A DNA stretch of 50,459 nt, taken from NCBI GenBank assembly GCA_025965895.1, contig JAOPWC010000086.1:1-50459 (forward strand). Direction: 5' to 3'. Source of the stretch: Mycobacterium sp. GTDB lineage: Bacteria; Actinomycetota; Actinomycetes; Mycobacteriales; Mycobacteriaceae. Positions 15,971 through 25,532 of this stretch are shown piece by piece (position 1 is the stretch's first letter; every line of letters starts with the position of its first letter). Under the pieces are notes generated by a model. It had not been told where the DNA came from and made no database searches. It saw only the letters and a program-made list of their open reading frames with translations. Both the position numbers and the translations under genes were made by a program.

Positions 15971-16391
15971 TCAGAGCGGAATCCAGGCTCCAAACAGCGA
16001 CAAACCCCACTGGTTGAAGTCATTGTTCCAATACGGCTGGACGTTGTATCCCCAGTAGTTGATCGGGCCGGGCGCAGGGCCCCAGGCCGCTGGAAGCGGT
16101 CCGTCCCAATCCGGCCGAGGCGGCCGACCCCCAACCCCACGGCGGACCTGCGTCGCCCCACGGGGCGTCACGCCACACGCCGTGCGTGTCATCGCGACCG
16201 ACGGGGTACGCCAAGTTGCGGTCGCCCGGCGGTGGCATGTATTGATGCCCCGGCGGCAACGGGTAGCCGGGCCCTGGGACGGGCTGCGGCCCCCATTGGT
16301 CAGCGTGTGCCAAACCGGCCCCGCCTCCGAGGGCGGCGAGGCTCAGCGCCCCCGCAATGCCCGCTTGGGCCACGAGTTTCTTCACATTCAT
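15971..16391 (-). pseudogene. Frameshifted Pro/Gly-rich secreted protein
   Basis: The start (MNVKKLVAQAGIAGALSLAA, signal peptide cut near AHA-D) has a good ribosome site (GGAGG before ATG at 16391). The mature part is rich in PPG and ends in WRDAPWGDAGPPWGW in this frame. The continuation PPRPDWDGPLPAAWGPAPG, NYWGYNVQP and NQWGLSLFGAWIPL, the conserved tail of this mycobacterial family, is in a neighbouring frame. So one frameshift lies near 16125-16145, in a C/G-rich run. Either the gene is broken or the run was misread. Confidence 0.75.
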
Positions 16392-16406
16392 CGTGCAAAC
16401 CTCCTG

Positions 16407-16427
16407 GTTGCAGCGCCAAACTGCAAC
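16407..16427. promoter_or_regulatory. 7-7-7 inverted repeat upstream of the secreted-protein gene
   Basis: GTTGCAG-CGCCAAA-CTGCAAC lies just upstream of the ribosome site of the 15971-16391 gene, in its probable 5' leader. It could be a leader hairpin or an operator. The rest of 16428-16698, up to the carbonic anhydrase stop, shows no gene. Confidence 0.5.
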
Positions 16428-16698
16428 TTCGTTGGTTTAATGGCGTCGATTTCGAATTCTTGATCGATCGTCTTTGGATTGCTGCTATACCGCCGCGCTC
16501 TGTATTTGGCAGACGGCTCGGTCACCTGTGCGGTGGCACGCGGGGTTGCGTCCCCCCCTGGGTATGTCGGAGCGTGCGGTGGTTTTGTTACGACCCAGGC
16601 TCAAAAATATGCCCCGACGTGGCGAGCATGCTTCGCGGTAACCCTGACGTGGACCTCCGGACTGTTGCCTACCAACAGCGTTCGGTTGACCGACCGTG

Positions 16699-17196
16699 CT
16701 ACCCGCTGAGTGCCACTTCGTTGAGCTTGCCGGTGGCGACGTCGAAGATGAACCCCCGCAATGACTCATGCTTGGTGACGAACGGGCTGGTCTCGATCCG
16801 CCGCAGCGATTGCCGCACGTCCTCCTCGAGGTCCGGGAAAGCCTCTGCGGCCCACTCCGGTTTGATACCGGTGTCGTCTTGGATCGCGCGCTTGAACTCG
16901 TCGTCGGTGAAAGTCAGCATGCCACAGTCGGTGTGGTGGATGAGGATGATCTCTTTGGTGCCGAGCAATCGCTGCGAGATGGCCAGCGACCGGATCTCGT
17001 CGTCGGTGATGACCCCGCCGGCGTTGCGGATGACGTGCGCCTCGCCCTCGCCGAGGCCGAGGATCCGGTACACGTCCATCCGGGCGTCCATGCATGCAAC
17101 GACGGCCACCTGCGCGCTCGGCGGCATCGGCAGCGGGCCCTTGAACGTGCTCGCATACCGCTCGTTGTTAACCAGGTATTCGTCGGTCACGCTCAA
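16699..17196 (-). CDS. canA: Beta-carbonic anhydrase (Rv1284 orthologue)
   Basis: 165 residues. It interconverts CO2 and bicarbonate. Zinc ligands C35, H88 and C91 with the D37-R39 dyad are present in ACMDARMD and HHTDCGMLTF. The rest tracks Rv1284 closely (GEAHVIRNAGG, SLAISQRLLGT, FVTKHESLRGF, FDVATGKLNEV). Start: TTG at 17196, five bases after GAGGAGG; in-frame codons further upstream to 17331 have no ribosome site and run into the divergent globin. As in M. tuberculosis it is divergent from the opp operon, but a globin gene lies between them here. Confidence 0.93.
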   Translation of the reverse strand: MSVTDEYLVNNERYASTFKGPLPMPPSAQVAVVACMDARMDVYRILGLGEGEAHVIRNAGGVITDDEIRSLAISQRLLGTKEIILIHHTDCGMLTFTDDEFKRAIQDDTGIKPEWAAEAFPDLEEDVRQSLRRIETSPFVTKHESLRGFIFDVATGKLNEVALSG

Positions 17197-17329
17197 TGGG
17201 ACCTCCTCGCACGTCGTCGGCACAGACCCGGGCACGGAGATGCTATCAATCCCCCTCAGAAGAGCCGTCACGATCACGGCGATTCTGGGTGCGCCCCGGC
17301 GCGGCGAACGGGCTAGCCTGAACGCGTTC

Positions 17330-17704
17330 ATGACTGAGCAGACCTCGCTGTACCAGCGGCTCGGCGGTTACGACGTGATCGCCGCGGTCATCGACGACCT
17401 GTTCGCCGCCCTGCGGTCTGATCCGGCGTTTGCCCGCTTCGCCTCGGGCCGCAGCATCGACTCCCATAACCGCGCCCGCCAGTTGCTGGTCGACCAGATG
17501 TGCGAGCTATCGGGCGGCCCGTGCATCTACATCGGGCGGGATATGAAGACTTCACACAGCGGACTCGGGATCACCGAATCCGAGTGGGACGCGAACATGA
17601 GGTACGCCGCGGAGGCGCTCGCCGGGAACGGTATCGGCGAGGCGGAACAGACCGGGTTCCTCGCCCTGTTCGAGCGCTACCGACGTGACGTCGTTGAGGG
17701 CTGA
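17330..17704 (+). CDS. Truncated (2/2) haemoglobin, group I-like
   Basis: 124 residues. SLYQRLGGYDVIAAVIDDLFAAL matches the A/B helices of truncated globins; MKTSHSGLGIT carries the proximal His76. By alignment from memory with M. tuberculosis HbN, the B10 Tyr that stabilises bound O2 is Phe25 here, which would change ligand handling. Likely roles are O2/NO binding or NO detoxification. A TAGCCT hexamer lies 10 nt before the ATG, so the leader is very short or absent. In-frame sequence upstream to 16232 is antisense to carbonic anhydrase and is not used. Confidence 0.85.
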   Translation: MTEQTSLYQRLGGYDVIAAVIDDLFAALRSDPAFARFASGRSIDSHNRARQLLVDQMCELSGGPCIYIGRDMKTSHSGLGITESEWDANMRYAAEALAGNGIGEAEQTGFLALFERYRRDVVEG

Positions 17705-17893
17705 GTCGGCACACTAACCACAGAAGCCCCTGGATCACACACGACGGCCCCTTGATTCCGCACTGACCACGTCATTCGGCCTCCTCGCTGTGAAGCCCCT
17801 GCGCACCCGGTAACCGGTGTCTGCGGTCCGGAGACCCGTCGACCGCCGACGCAGGATGTCGGGCCATTTTGGTTCTGCCCGGCCCACTGCACC

Positions 17894-17899
17894 TAACCT
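17894..17899 (+). promoter_or_regulatory. -10 box of a leaderless transcript upstream of oppB
   Basis: TAACCT fits TANNNT and ends 6 nt before the ATG at 17906, the spacing at which mycobacterial transcripts start on the A of ATG. That ATG opens a 9-codon uORF, not oppB itself. Confidence 0.55.
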
Positions 17900-17905
17900 G
17901 TGCGC

Positions 17906-17935
17906 ATGCAGGTCGCGCACGGCGGGCACGGATGA
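17906..17935 (+). CDS. Leaderless uORF (9 codons) coupled to oppB
   Basis: The frame encodes MQVAHGGHG and ends TGA at 17933-17935, overlapping the oppB ATG (17932-17934) as ATGA. With a -10 box exactly 6 nt upstream it should be translated from a leaderless message. OppB has no clear Shine-Dalgarno of its own, so its translation may depend on ribosomes finishing this peptide. The His-Gly-Gly-His-Gly run could make it sensitive to supply of those amino acids; that is speculation. Confidence 0.5.
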   Translation: MQVAHGGHG

Positions 17936-18909
17936 CGCGGTTCCTGGCGCGTCGGTTGCTCAACTACATCGTGCTGCTGGCCTTGGCATCGTTTCTGACA
18001 TTCAGCCTGACGTCGCTGACGTTCCAGCCGCTGGACAACCTGCTCCACCGCAACCCGCGGCCCCCACAGGCCGTGATCGACGCGAAGGCCGCCGAGCTCG
18101 ACCTCGACAAGCCCATACCGGTTCGCTACGCGAAGTGGTTGTCCGGCGCCGTCCACGGCGACTTTGGCACCACCGTCAACGGCCAGCCGGTGTCGGCCGA
18201 ACTGTGGCGGCGCATCGGGGTCAGCTTGCGGCTGCTGGTGCTCGGATCGGTACTGGGCACCGTCGTCGGGGTGGTCGTGGGAGCCTGGGGCGCGATTCGG
18301 CAGTACCGGTTGTCGGACCGTGTGATCACGGTGTTGTCGCTGCTGGTGCTCAGCATCCCGACGTTTGTGATCGCGAATCTGCTGATCCTGGCCGCGCTGC
18401 GGGTGAACTCCATCCTCGGGGTCCAGCTGTTCCAGTACACCGGCGAGACGTCGCCCAATGTGACGGGCGGCTGGTGGAACGGCTTCGTCGACCGGGTGCA
18501 GCACCTGGTGCTGCCGACGTTCTCGCTGGCGCTGGCCGCGATCGCCGGGTTCAGCCGCTATCAGCGCAACGCGATGCTCGACGTGCTGGGCCAGGACTTC
18601 ATCCGCACGGCGAGGGCAAAGGGGCTCACCCGCCGCCGCGCGCTGTTCAAGCACGGCCTGCGTACCGCGCTGATCCCGATGGCCACTCTGTTCGCCTACG
18701 GCGTCAGCGGCCTCGTCACCGGCGCCGTGTTCACCGAGAAGATCTTCGGCTGGCACGGCATGGGCGAGTGGGTCGTGCAGGGCATCTCGACCCAGGACAC
18801 CAATATCATTGCCGCGATCACCGTGTTCTCCGGCGCGACGATCCTGCTGGCAGGCTTGCTCTCCGACGTCATCTACGCGGCGCTCGATCCCCGGGTACGG
18901 GCATCATGA
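17932..18909 (+). CDS. oppB: Oligopeptide ABC transporter permease OppB (Rv1283c orthologue)
   Basis: 325 residues, a binding-protein-dependent permease with about six membrane segments. The N-terminal [23 protein letters not shown] and the EAA loop ([23 protein letters not shown]) are diagnostic of DppB/OppB. It forms the membrane channel with OppC. Start: ATG at 17932, where homology begins; the longer frame from 17869 is upstream leader. Its stop overlaps oppC (ATGA). The order B-C-D-A matches M. tuberculosis Rv1283c-Rv1280c, a peptide/glutathione-type importer. Confidence 0.94.
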   Translation: MTRFLARRLLNYIVLLALASFLTFSLTSLTFQPLDNLLHRNPRPPQAVIDAKAAELDLDKPIPVRYAKWLSGAVHGDFGTTVNGQPVSAELWRRIGVSLRLLVLGSVLGTVVGVVVGAWGAIRQYRLSDRVITVLSLLVLSIPTFVIANLLILAALRVNSILGVQLFQYTGETSPNVTGGWWNGFVDRVQHLVLPTFSLALAAIAGFSRYQRNAMLDVLGQDFIRTARAKGLTRRRALFKHGLRTALIPMATLFAYGVSGLVTGAVFTEKIFGWHGMGEWVVQGISTQDTNIIAAITVFSGATILLAGLLSDVIYAALDPRVRAS

Positions 18910-19814
18910 CCGAGACCAATGCCACGGCAGTACGATCCGGCTTGGACACAGCAAAATTCGCGTCACGACGCAACCTCGTGTTGCGCCGGTTCCTCCGGAA
19001 CCGGCCCGCGGTCGTCGCGCTGATCCTGCTTGTCGTGCTGTTCGTGGGCTGCTACGCGCTTCCCCCGCTACTCCCCTACAGCTACACCGATCTGGATTAC
19101 ACCGCGCTGCAGCAGCCCCCGACGCCCGACCACTGGTTCGGCACGAACTCGCTGGGCCAGGACCTGTTCGCGCAGACCCTGCGCGGCATGCAGAAGTCGA
19201 TGCTGATCGGCGTATGCGTCGCATTCATCTCCACGGCGATTGCCGCGACCGTCGGGTCGGTCGCGGGGTACTTCGGCGGCTGGCGCGATCAGATGTTGAT
19301 GCGGGTCGTCGACCTGCTTCTCGTCGTGCCCAGCTTCATCCTGATCGCGATCGTCACCCCGCGGACCAAGCAGTCCGGCAGCGTCCTGCTGTTGATCGTG
19401 CTGCTCGCAGGGTTCAGCTGGATGATCAGTTCGCGAATTGTCCGCGGCATGACGATGAGCCTGCGCGAGCGCGAATTCGTCCAGGCGGCAAGGTACATGG
19501 GGGTGCCGAACTGGCGCATCATCGTCCGCCACATCCTGCCGAACGTCGCGTCCATCCTGATCATCGACACCGCGCTCAACGTCGGGGTCGCCATCCTTGC
19601 CGAAACCGGTCTGAGCTTTCTCGGCTTCGGGGTGCAGCCGCCCGACGTCTCTTTGGGCACGCTCATCGCCGATGGCACCAACTCCGCGACGACGTTCCCG
19701 TGGGTGTTCCTGTTCCCGGCGGGAATGCTGGTGCTGATCGTGTTGTGCGCCAACCTGGTCGGCGACGGTTTGCGCGACGCGCTGGACCCCGGCAGCGGAA
19801 GGCTGCGCCGGTGA
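18906..19814 (+). CDS. oppC: Oligopeptide ABC transporter permease OppC (Rv1282c orthologue)
   Basis: 302 residues. An N-terminal extension precedes the first membrane segment ([20 protein letters not shown]). [27 protein letters not shown] is the conserved OppC/DppC entry motif. The EAA loop [20 protein letters not shown] contacts the ATPase. About six membrane spans. ATG at 18906 overlaps the oppB stop, and its own stop overlaps oppD's GTG (GTGA at 19811-19814), so all three are coupled. Confidence 0.94.
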   Translation: MTETNATAVRSGLDTAKFASRRNLVLRRFLRNRPAVVALILLVVLFVGCYALPPLLPYSYTDLDYTALQQPPTPDHWFGTNSLGQDLFAQTLRGMQKSMLIGVCVAFISTAIAATVGSVAGYFGGWRDQMLMRVVDLLLVVPSFILIAIVTPRTKQSGSVLLLIVLLAGFSWMISSRIVRGMTMSLREREFVQAARYMGVPNWRIIVRHILPNVASILIIDTALNVGVAILAETGLSFLGFGVQPPDVSLGTLIADGTNSATTFPWVFLFPAGMLVLIVLCANLVGDGLRDALDPGSGRLRR

Positions 19815-21679
19815 GTCCGCTGCTGGAGGTCACCGACTTGCGGGTCACGTTCCCCACCGACGCCGAACGTGTCACGGCGGTGCGGGGCATGAGCTACCGC
19901 GTCGACCCGGGTGAAGTGGTCGCGATCGTCGGCGAATCCGGGTCAGGCAAATCGGCGGGCGCGATGGCCGTCGTCGGCCTTCTGCCGGAGTACGCACAGG
20001 TGTCCGGATCCGTGCGCCTGCATGGCGACGAGCTGCTCGGCCTGTCCGACAACCGGATGTCGCGCATCCGCGGTCGGGTGATCGGCACAGTGTTCCAGGA
20101 TCCGATGTCGGCGTTGACACCGGTGTACGCCGTCGGCGACCAGATCGCCGAGGCAATCGAGGTCCACCAGCGCGACGTCACCCGGAGGGCTGCCCGGCAA
20201 CGCGCGCTTGAGCTGCTCGACCTCGTCGGCATCGCACAGCCGGATCGGCGGGCCCGGTCGTTCCCGCACGAGCTTTCCGGCGGCGAGCGGCAGCGTGTGG
20301 TGATCGCGATCGCGATCGCGAACGATCCCGACCTGCTGATCTGCGACGAGCCGACCACCGCGCACGATGTCACCGTGCAGGCCCAGATCCTCGACGTGCT
20401 CAAAACCGCCCGCGATGTCACCGGCGCGGGTGTCGTGATCATCACTCACGACCTCGGCGTGGTCGCCGAGTTCGCCAACCGCGCGGTCGTGATGTACGCC
20501 GGCCGCCCCGTCGAGGTGGCCGGCGTCGATGAGCTCTACCGCGACCGGCGAATGCCTTACACCGTCGGGCTACTCGGCTCGGTACCTCGGCTGGACGCCC
20601 CGCAGGGCGCGAGGCTGGTGCCGATCCCGGGCGCGCCACCATCGCTGGCCACCCTTCCGCCAGACCAATGCCCGTTCGCCCCGCGCTGCCCGCTGGCCAT
20701 CGATGAGTGCCGCGTCGCGGAGCCCGATCTGGTCACGGTGGGCAGCGGCGCCGCTCGGCCGGCAAGCACTGCCCACCTCGCCGCGTGCATCCGCACGGAC
20801 GAGGTGGTCGGCCGTAGCGCCGAAGAGATCTACGGCGTGTCCACGCAGCCGCCCGTTGACGACCAGCCGGCCGCCGAACGCCCCGTGGTGCTGCGGGTGA
20901 AGGATCTGGTCAAGACCTACCAGCTCACGAAAGGTGTGGTGTTCCGCAGGCAGGTCGGCGAGGTCCGCGCGGTCGACGGTGTCAGTTTCGAGCTGCATCA
21001 GGGCCGCACGCTGGGAATCGTCGGCGAGTCGGGGTCAGGAAAATCCACGACGCTGCACCAGATCCTGGACCTGACGCCGCCCCAGTCCGGCTCGATCGAA
21101 GTCCTCGGTGCCGACGTCGCCACGCTGGACTCACCCAGCCGCCGCGCATTACGCGGTGACCTGCAAGTGGTGTTCCAGGATCCGGTGGCTTCCCTCGACC
21201 CGCGACTGCCGGTATTCGATGTGTTAGCTGAGCCGTTGCGCGCCAACGGATTCGACAAGAGCGGGGCCGACGCCCGGGTAGCCCAGCTGCTTGACATCGT
21301 CGGCCTGCGACGGGCAGACGCCAGCCGCTACCCTGGCGAATTCTCCGGCGGCCAGAAGCAGCGCATCGGCATCGCGCGGGCACTGGCGCTGCAGCCGAAG
21401 ATCCTCGCCCTCGACGAACCGGTGTCGGCACTCGACGTGTCGATCCAGGCCGGCGTCATCAACCTGCTGCTCGACCTGCAGCAGCGGTTCGGCTTGTCCT
21501 ACCTTTTCGTCTCCCACGATCTGTCGGTGGTCAAGCACCTTGCCCACCGCGTGGCGGTGATGTACAAGGGCGTGATCGTCGAACAGGGCGACAGCGATCA
21601 AGTGTTCGGCGCCCCTCAGCACGAGTACACCCGACGGCTGCTGGCCGCAGTACCCCGACCGCTACCGGCCCGCAGCTAG
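19811..21679 (+). CDS. oppD: Oligopeptide ABC transporter double ATPase OppD (Rv1281c orthologue)
   Basis: 622 residues with two ATPase domains in one chain. Domain 1: Walker A GESGSGKS (41-48), signature LSGGERQ (155-161), Walker B LLICDEP (175-181). Domain 2: Walker A GESGSGKS (405-412), signature FSGGQKQR, Walker B ILALDEP. Between them C287, C293, C300 and C326 ([14 protein letters not shown] plus AACI) match the cysteine set of OppD/DppD proteins that can hold an iron-sulfur cluster. It drives import through OppB/OppC. Domain 1 reads TTAHD where TTALD is usual. Confidence 0.94.
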   Translation: MSPLLEVTDLRVTFPTDAERVTAVRGMSYRVDPGEVVAIVGESGSGKSAGAMAVVGLLPEYAQVSGSVRLHGDELLGLSDNRMSRIRGRVIGTVFQDPMSALTPVYAVGDQIAEAIEVHQRDVTRRAARQRALELLDLVGIAQPDRRARSFPHELSGGERQRVVIAIAIANDPDLLICDEPTTAHDVTVQAQILDVLKTARDVTGAGVVIITHDLGVVAEFANRAVVMYAGRPVEVAGVDELYRDRRMPYTVGLLGSVPRLDAPQGARLVPIPGAPPSLATLPPDQCPFAPRCPLAIDECRVAEPDLVTVGSGAARPASTAHLAACIRTDEVVGRSAEEIYGVSTQPPVDDQPAAERPVVLRVKDLVKTYQLTKGVVFRRQVGEVRAVDGVSFELHQGRTLGIVGESGSGKSTTLHQILDLTPPQSGSIEVLGADVATLDSPSRRALRGDLQVVFQDPVASLDPRLPVFDVLAEPLRANGFDKSGADARVAQLLDIVGLRRADASRYPGEFSGGQKQRIGIARALALQPKILALDEPVSALDVSIQAGVINLLLDLQQRFGLSYLFVSHDLSVVKHLAHRVAVMYKGVIVEQGDSDQVFGAPQHEYTRRLLAAVPRPLPARS

Positions 21680-21682
21680 CAT
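21677..21682 (+). promoter_or_regulatory. Possible internal leaderless promoter for oppA
   Basis: TAGCAT overlaps the oppD stop codon and ends 7 nt before the oppA GTG at 21690. A leaderless transcript here could make extra binding protein relative to the membrane parts. It rests on spacing alone. Confidence 0.4.
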
Positions 21683-21689
21683 CAGTCCC

Positions 21690-23351
21690 GTGATCCGTCG
21701 AATCGCCCTGGCCATCCTGGTCGCCGCACTTGCACTCACCGGCTGCTCCGGCAGCCACCAGGCGCCGTCGGCCGGTGGCACCGCGGAGGTCGGCACCACG
21801 AACGACATCAACCCGCAGGGTGTGTCCAAACTGCAGGACGGCGGCAACCTGCGGCTCGCGCTGACCGAGTACCCGTCGAACTTCAACCCGCTGAACATCG
21901 ACGGCAATTCGGTCGATGTGAATGCGATCGTCAAACCCACGCTGCCGCGGGCATTCAACATCGCCGCCAACGGGGGGCTGACCGTCAACACCGACTACTT
22001 CACCAACATCGAATTGACCGGCACCAACCCGCAGAAGGTCGCCTACACCATCAGCCCGAAAGCGGTGTGGACCGATGGCACCCCGATCACCTGGGAAGAC
22101 ATCGCATCTCAGGTCGCCGCCAATAACGGCAAAGACAAGGCGTTCGCGGTGGCCAGCACGGCCGGCTATGACCGGGTGGAATCGGTGACCAGAGGGGTCG
22201 ACGACCGGCAGGCCGTGATCACGTTCGCCAAGCCGTACTCGGAGTGGCGCGGGATGTTCGCCGGCAACACCTCGTTGCAGCCACGCACCATGACCGCCAA
22301 CCCTGATGCGTTCAACAAGGGTCAGCTCAACGGGCCCGGCCCGTCGGCCGGCCCGTTCATCGTGTCGAGCATGGACAAGACGGCCCAGCGAATAACGTTG
22401 ACCCGCAATCCGAAGTGGTGGGGCCAGCCGCCCAAGCTCGATTCGATCACGTTCCTGGTGCTCGACGACGCCGCCCGGATCCCCGCGCTTCAGAACAACG
22501 CGATCGACGCGACCGGAATCGGCACGCTGGACGAGATGACCATCGTCAGGCGCACACCCGGCATCGCGGTCCGTCGCGCACCGTCACCAAGCTGGTACCA
22601 CTTCACGTTCAACGGTGCGCCGGGTTCCATCCTGGCCGACAAGGCGTTACGCGTCGCGATCTCGAAGGGGATCGACCGCCAGACCATCGCGAACGTGACC
22701 CTGCGCGGCCTGGCCGACAACCCAACCCCGCTGAACAACCACGTCTACGTCGCGGGCCAACAGGGTTACCAGAACAACAGCGCCTCACTCGCTTACAACC
22801 CAGACGAGGCCCGTAACGAGCTCGACAACCTCGGCTGGAAACTCAACGGCAACATCAGAGAGAAGAACGGCAAGCAGTTGGTCATCCGAGACGTGTTCTA
22901 CGAGGCGCAGTCCACCCGCCAGTTCGCCCAGATCGCGCAGAACAACTTGGCTCAGATCGGCGTCAAGCTGGTGCTGGACGCCAAACCCGGCACCGGATTC
23001 TTCACGCAGTACATCAACGTGGGTGATTTCGACATCGCGCAGTTCGGCTGGTCCGGCGATGCTTTCCCACTGTCGGGGCTCCCCCAGATCTATGCGTCGA
23101 ACGGCGACAGCAACTTCGGCAAGATCGGCAGCCCACAGATCGACGCGAAGATCGAGCAGACGCTGTCATCCCTCGATGAGGGGACGGCACGTGCGCTGGC
23201 CAACGAAGTCGACGTGATGATCTGGCAGGAGGGGTTCAGCTTGCCCCTGACCCAGGCCCCCGGAAATGTCGCGGTACGCAACAATCTGGCCAACTTCGGC
23301 GCAGCCGGCCTGGCCGACTATAACTACAGCGCAATCGGATTCATGAAGTAG
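21690..23351 (+). CDS. oppA: Oligopeptide-binding lipoprotein OppA (Rv1280c orthologue)
   Basis: 553 residues of the SBP_bac_5 family. Signal peptide IRRIALAILVAALALTGC has a lipobox ending at C19, so it is anchored in the membrane by a lipid. Mature motifs: NLRLALTEYPSNFNPLN, VWTDGTPITWEDIA (the family signature) and YNPDEARNELDNLGW. It captures peptides and hands them to OppBC. Start: GTG at 21690, 10 nt after oppD. Its stop abuts the stop of the convergent hydrolase with no gap. Confidence 0.93.
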   Translation: MIRRIALAILVAALALTGCSGSHQAPSAGGTAEVGTTNDINPQGVSKLQDGGNLRLALTEYPSNFNPLNIDGNSVDVNAIVKPTLPRAFNIAANGGLTVNTDYFTNIELTGTNPQKVAYTISPKAVWTDGTPITWEDIASQVAANNGKDKAFAVASTAGYDRVESVTRGVDDRQAVITFAKPYSEWRGMFAGNTSLQPRTMTANPDAFNKGQLNGPGPSAGPFIVSSMDKTAQRITLTRNPKWWGQPPKLDSITFLVLDDAARIPALQNNAIDATGIGTLDEMTIVRRTPGIAVRRAPSPSWYHFTFNGAPGSILADKALRVAISKGIDRQTIANVTLRGLADNPTPLNNHVYVAGQQGYQNNSASLAYNPDEARNELDNLGWKLNGNIREKNGKQLVIRDVFYEAQSTRQFAQIAQNNLAQIGVKLVLDAKPGTGFFTQYINVGDFDIAQFGWSGDAFPLSGLPQIYASNGDSNFGKIGSPQIDAKIEQTLSSLDEGTARALANEVDVMIWQEGFSLPLTQAPGNVAVRNNLANFGAAGLADYNYSAIGFMK

Positions 23352-24596
23352 TCAGCGCTGCAGCGCGCGTGGCAGCGCAGCAGGCAGCGCGGCCTCCACC
23401 GCCACCGCCGCCCTGATCGCGCCGATCAGCAGCCGGACCGCCGGGGTACCGGTTATGGCGTCGAGCTCAGCCGCCCGTGCGGGGAGTTGCTCGATCTGCC
23501 CGTCGCGGACCGCCTGTGCGATCGCCACCGCGGCCCGCTCGCGGCTGTCGAGGATGCTGTGACCGGCGGTCGGCAGGCTGACCAGCACGGCATGCGGGAT
23601 CAGCGATGCTATCCGCTGTGCCACCGCCGTTGGAGTGGTCAGATCGCGGGCGCCGGAAACGACCACCGTGGGCCAGGTGAACTTTGGCATCTCGGCCACC
23701 AGGTCATAGGGTTCTGCCTCGAAATCGACCGGGTGAGAAGACAATTGACGAAACGCAACCGCCGGGTCCAACGGCTTGCCGTCGGGCATACCAGCGTAGT
23801 TGAGTTCACGGAACCCGATGCGGCCGACCAGGTCGGCCTCGTTGTGATACGGCGCCTTGCGCTGAAACAGCAACTTCGCGAGACGCCCCAGCATCGTCCA
23901 GAGCACGCGACGCCCACGCAGCAGAAGATCCAGCTGGCGGTTCAACAGCTCAGCGCCGCCCAGGCCGTACACCACTGCGGCCAGTTGGCCCGCAGTCGGG
24001 GTCAGCACGCCGTCGTCGACCAGTCGGCGGACCTTGGGAGCAAGCTCGGCGGTGTCCGGCCGGTCCCCGTCCCACAGCACACCGCGGATCGCTCCGCGCA
24101 CCTCCTCGATGTCGTCGTTCGACAGCAGCGGCGAGTCGAGAATCATCGCGTGCACCCGTTCCGGGTGCCGCACTCCGACCCCGGCCGCAATGTATGTGCC
24201 GTAGGAGGTGCCGTACAGGACTGCCCGCTCCACATGGGCGTCGTCGAGCACCGCGGCGACATCCTCGACGACCTGGTCGATTGTCAGCGCCTCGGGCGGC
24301 AGGTCGTTGCCCGCGTCGTCGTGGCGGGACATACCGACACCCCGGTGCTCGATCATGATCACGTCCAAGCCGGCGGCTGCCGCCCGCCGCCGGAACCCGC
24401 GGTACAACGCGATCGAGGCCGCGCCGGGACCACCGGGAATGACGACCAGCGGGTGCGCCGACTTACGGCCGGTGCGCACGTAGTACAGGTCGAATTCCTC
24501 GGCGCTGTCCGTGCTGACCGGGCGCCGCACAGCGCGAACCCCCGGCAGCGCCGCCAGCTTCTGGTGCGCACGACGACGCTTGGCAGTCATGGTCAT
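23352..24596 (-). CDS. Alpha/beta hydrolase, peptidase S33 (proline iminopeptidase-like)
   Basis: 414 residues. HGGPG-type oxyanion motif appears as PGGPGAAS; nucleophile elbow GTSYGTYIA; acid ARDLTTP; catalytic His in AGHSILDS. The cap domain in the middle (about 200-300) is helical. S33 enzymes release N-terminal proline or other small residues from peptides, which fits a neighbour of a peptide importer, but lipase or haloperoxidase-like roles are possible. It is cytoplasmic, with no signal peptide. ATG at 24596 or, two codons later, 24590. Confidence 0.87.
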   Translation of the reverse strand: MTMTAKRRRAHQKLAALPGVRAVRRPVSTDSAEEFDLYYVRTGRKSAHPLVVIPGGPGAASIALYRGFRRRAAAAGLDVIMIEHRGVGMSRHDDAGNDLPPEALTIDQVVEDVAAVLDDAHVERAVLYGTSYGTYIAAGVGVRHPERVHAMILDSPLLSNDDIEEVRGAIRGVLWDGDRPDTAELAPKVRRLVDDGVLTPTAGQLAAVVYGLGGAELLNRQLDLLLRGRRVLWTMLGRLAKLLFQRKAPYHNEADLVGRIGFRELNYAGMPDGKPLDPAVAFRQLSSHPVDFEAEPYDLVAEMPKFTWPTVVVSGARDLTTPTAVAQRIASLIPHAVLVSLPTAGHSILDSRERAAVAIAQAVRDGQIEQLPARAAELDAITGTPAVRLLIGAIRAAVAVEAALPAALPRALQR

Positions 24597-24672
24597 CGAC
24601 GCCCATTCTGCCCGCCACCGGTTGGGTCACGACCGACACCTCCACCGCGAGAACCCCCGAGGCCAGCGCCCC

Positions 24673-25500
24673 TCAGCCGCTGATCAGGTCGGCCGCCCTC
24701 TCCCCGATCAGCACGGCCGGCGCATGAGTGTTTCGGCGGATGATCGCCGGCATCACCGATGCGTCGGCCACCGCAGGCCTTCGACGCCGCGGACATGTAG
24801 CTGCGGGTCGACAACGCTCGACTGGTCGGTTCCCATTCGGCAGGTGCCGACGGGGTGATACAGGGTATGCGAGCAGGTGTTGAGTGCCTCTTCCAAGGTT
24901 TCTTCGCTGGCGTCGCCAGCGTGATGGCGCCACGGCTGCGCGGCGTCAGCAGGATCGGTCCCGTCACGACGGCGTGACCGTACGGGTCGCCGAGCCCTTC
25001 ATCGAAGAACGGGGCGGGCGCCAAGATCAATTCGAGATCGGGATGCTGCAGATCTGGCCGACTTCGGACGAACCCGTACGCCTCGCCGACGTTCGAGGTG
25101 AGCATGCCGCGCCGACGCAGCAGGTATTTAACGAGTTGCAAAGGCTTTTCGGCCGCGAACGAGCTGTCGTGCTTCGCGTCGAAGCCGATCGGCCCCACGA
25201 GGTGATCCATCAGGTTCTGACCAACTTCGGGTGCGTGATGGAGCACCTCGATACCGTGCTCCGCCAGCTGCTCGCCATCGCCGATGCCCGACAGCATCAG
25301 CAGCTGCGGAATGTTGACCGCACCGCAGCACAACACAACCTCGCGGCGCGCCCGCACGACCTGGCGCGCACCGTGCCTGTCGAACTCGACACCAACCGCC
25401 CGGGTGCCCTCGACCACCACTCGGCCCGCGGTTGCCGCTGTGACCGGGGTTAAGTTGCGGCGCCGTTGGACCGACCCTGCAGACCCGGTGCCAACGACGA
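24673..25500 (-). pseudogene. GMC oxidoreductase relic (Rv1279 counterpart)
   Basis: From about 25500 down it reads RVVVEGTRAVGVEFDRHG, EVVLCCGAVNIPQLLMLSGIG, DHLVGPIGFD and [15 protein letters not shown], a GMC FAD-oxidase core. After that the frame is lost; C-terminal pieces [21 protein letters not shown] and [20 protein letters not shown] survive in other frames, with a stretch deleted between. The FAD-binding N-terminus (GxGxxG) is absent because the next gene's end is reached. Its place beside oppA equals Rv1279 in M. tuberculosis, so an ancestral gene has decayed here. Confidence 0.88.
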
Positions 25501-25532
25501 CCTAATCGGTGTCTTTATCCACGCGGCGCAGT

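Noticed and set aside
16232..17329. Long open frame ahead of the globin
   Set aside because: It is antisense to the carbonic anhydrase gene and has no domain. Only the part from the ATG at 17330 is globin.
23487..24683. 398-codon plus-strand frame
   Set aside because: Antisense to the S33 hydrolase with a composition (many His/Gln/Arg) typical of shadow frames.
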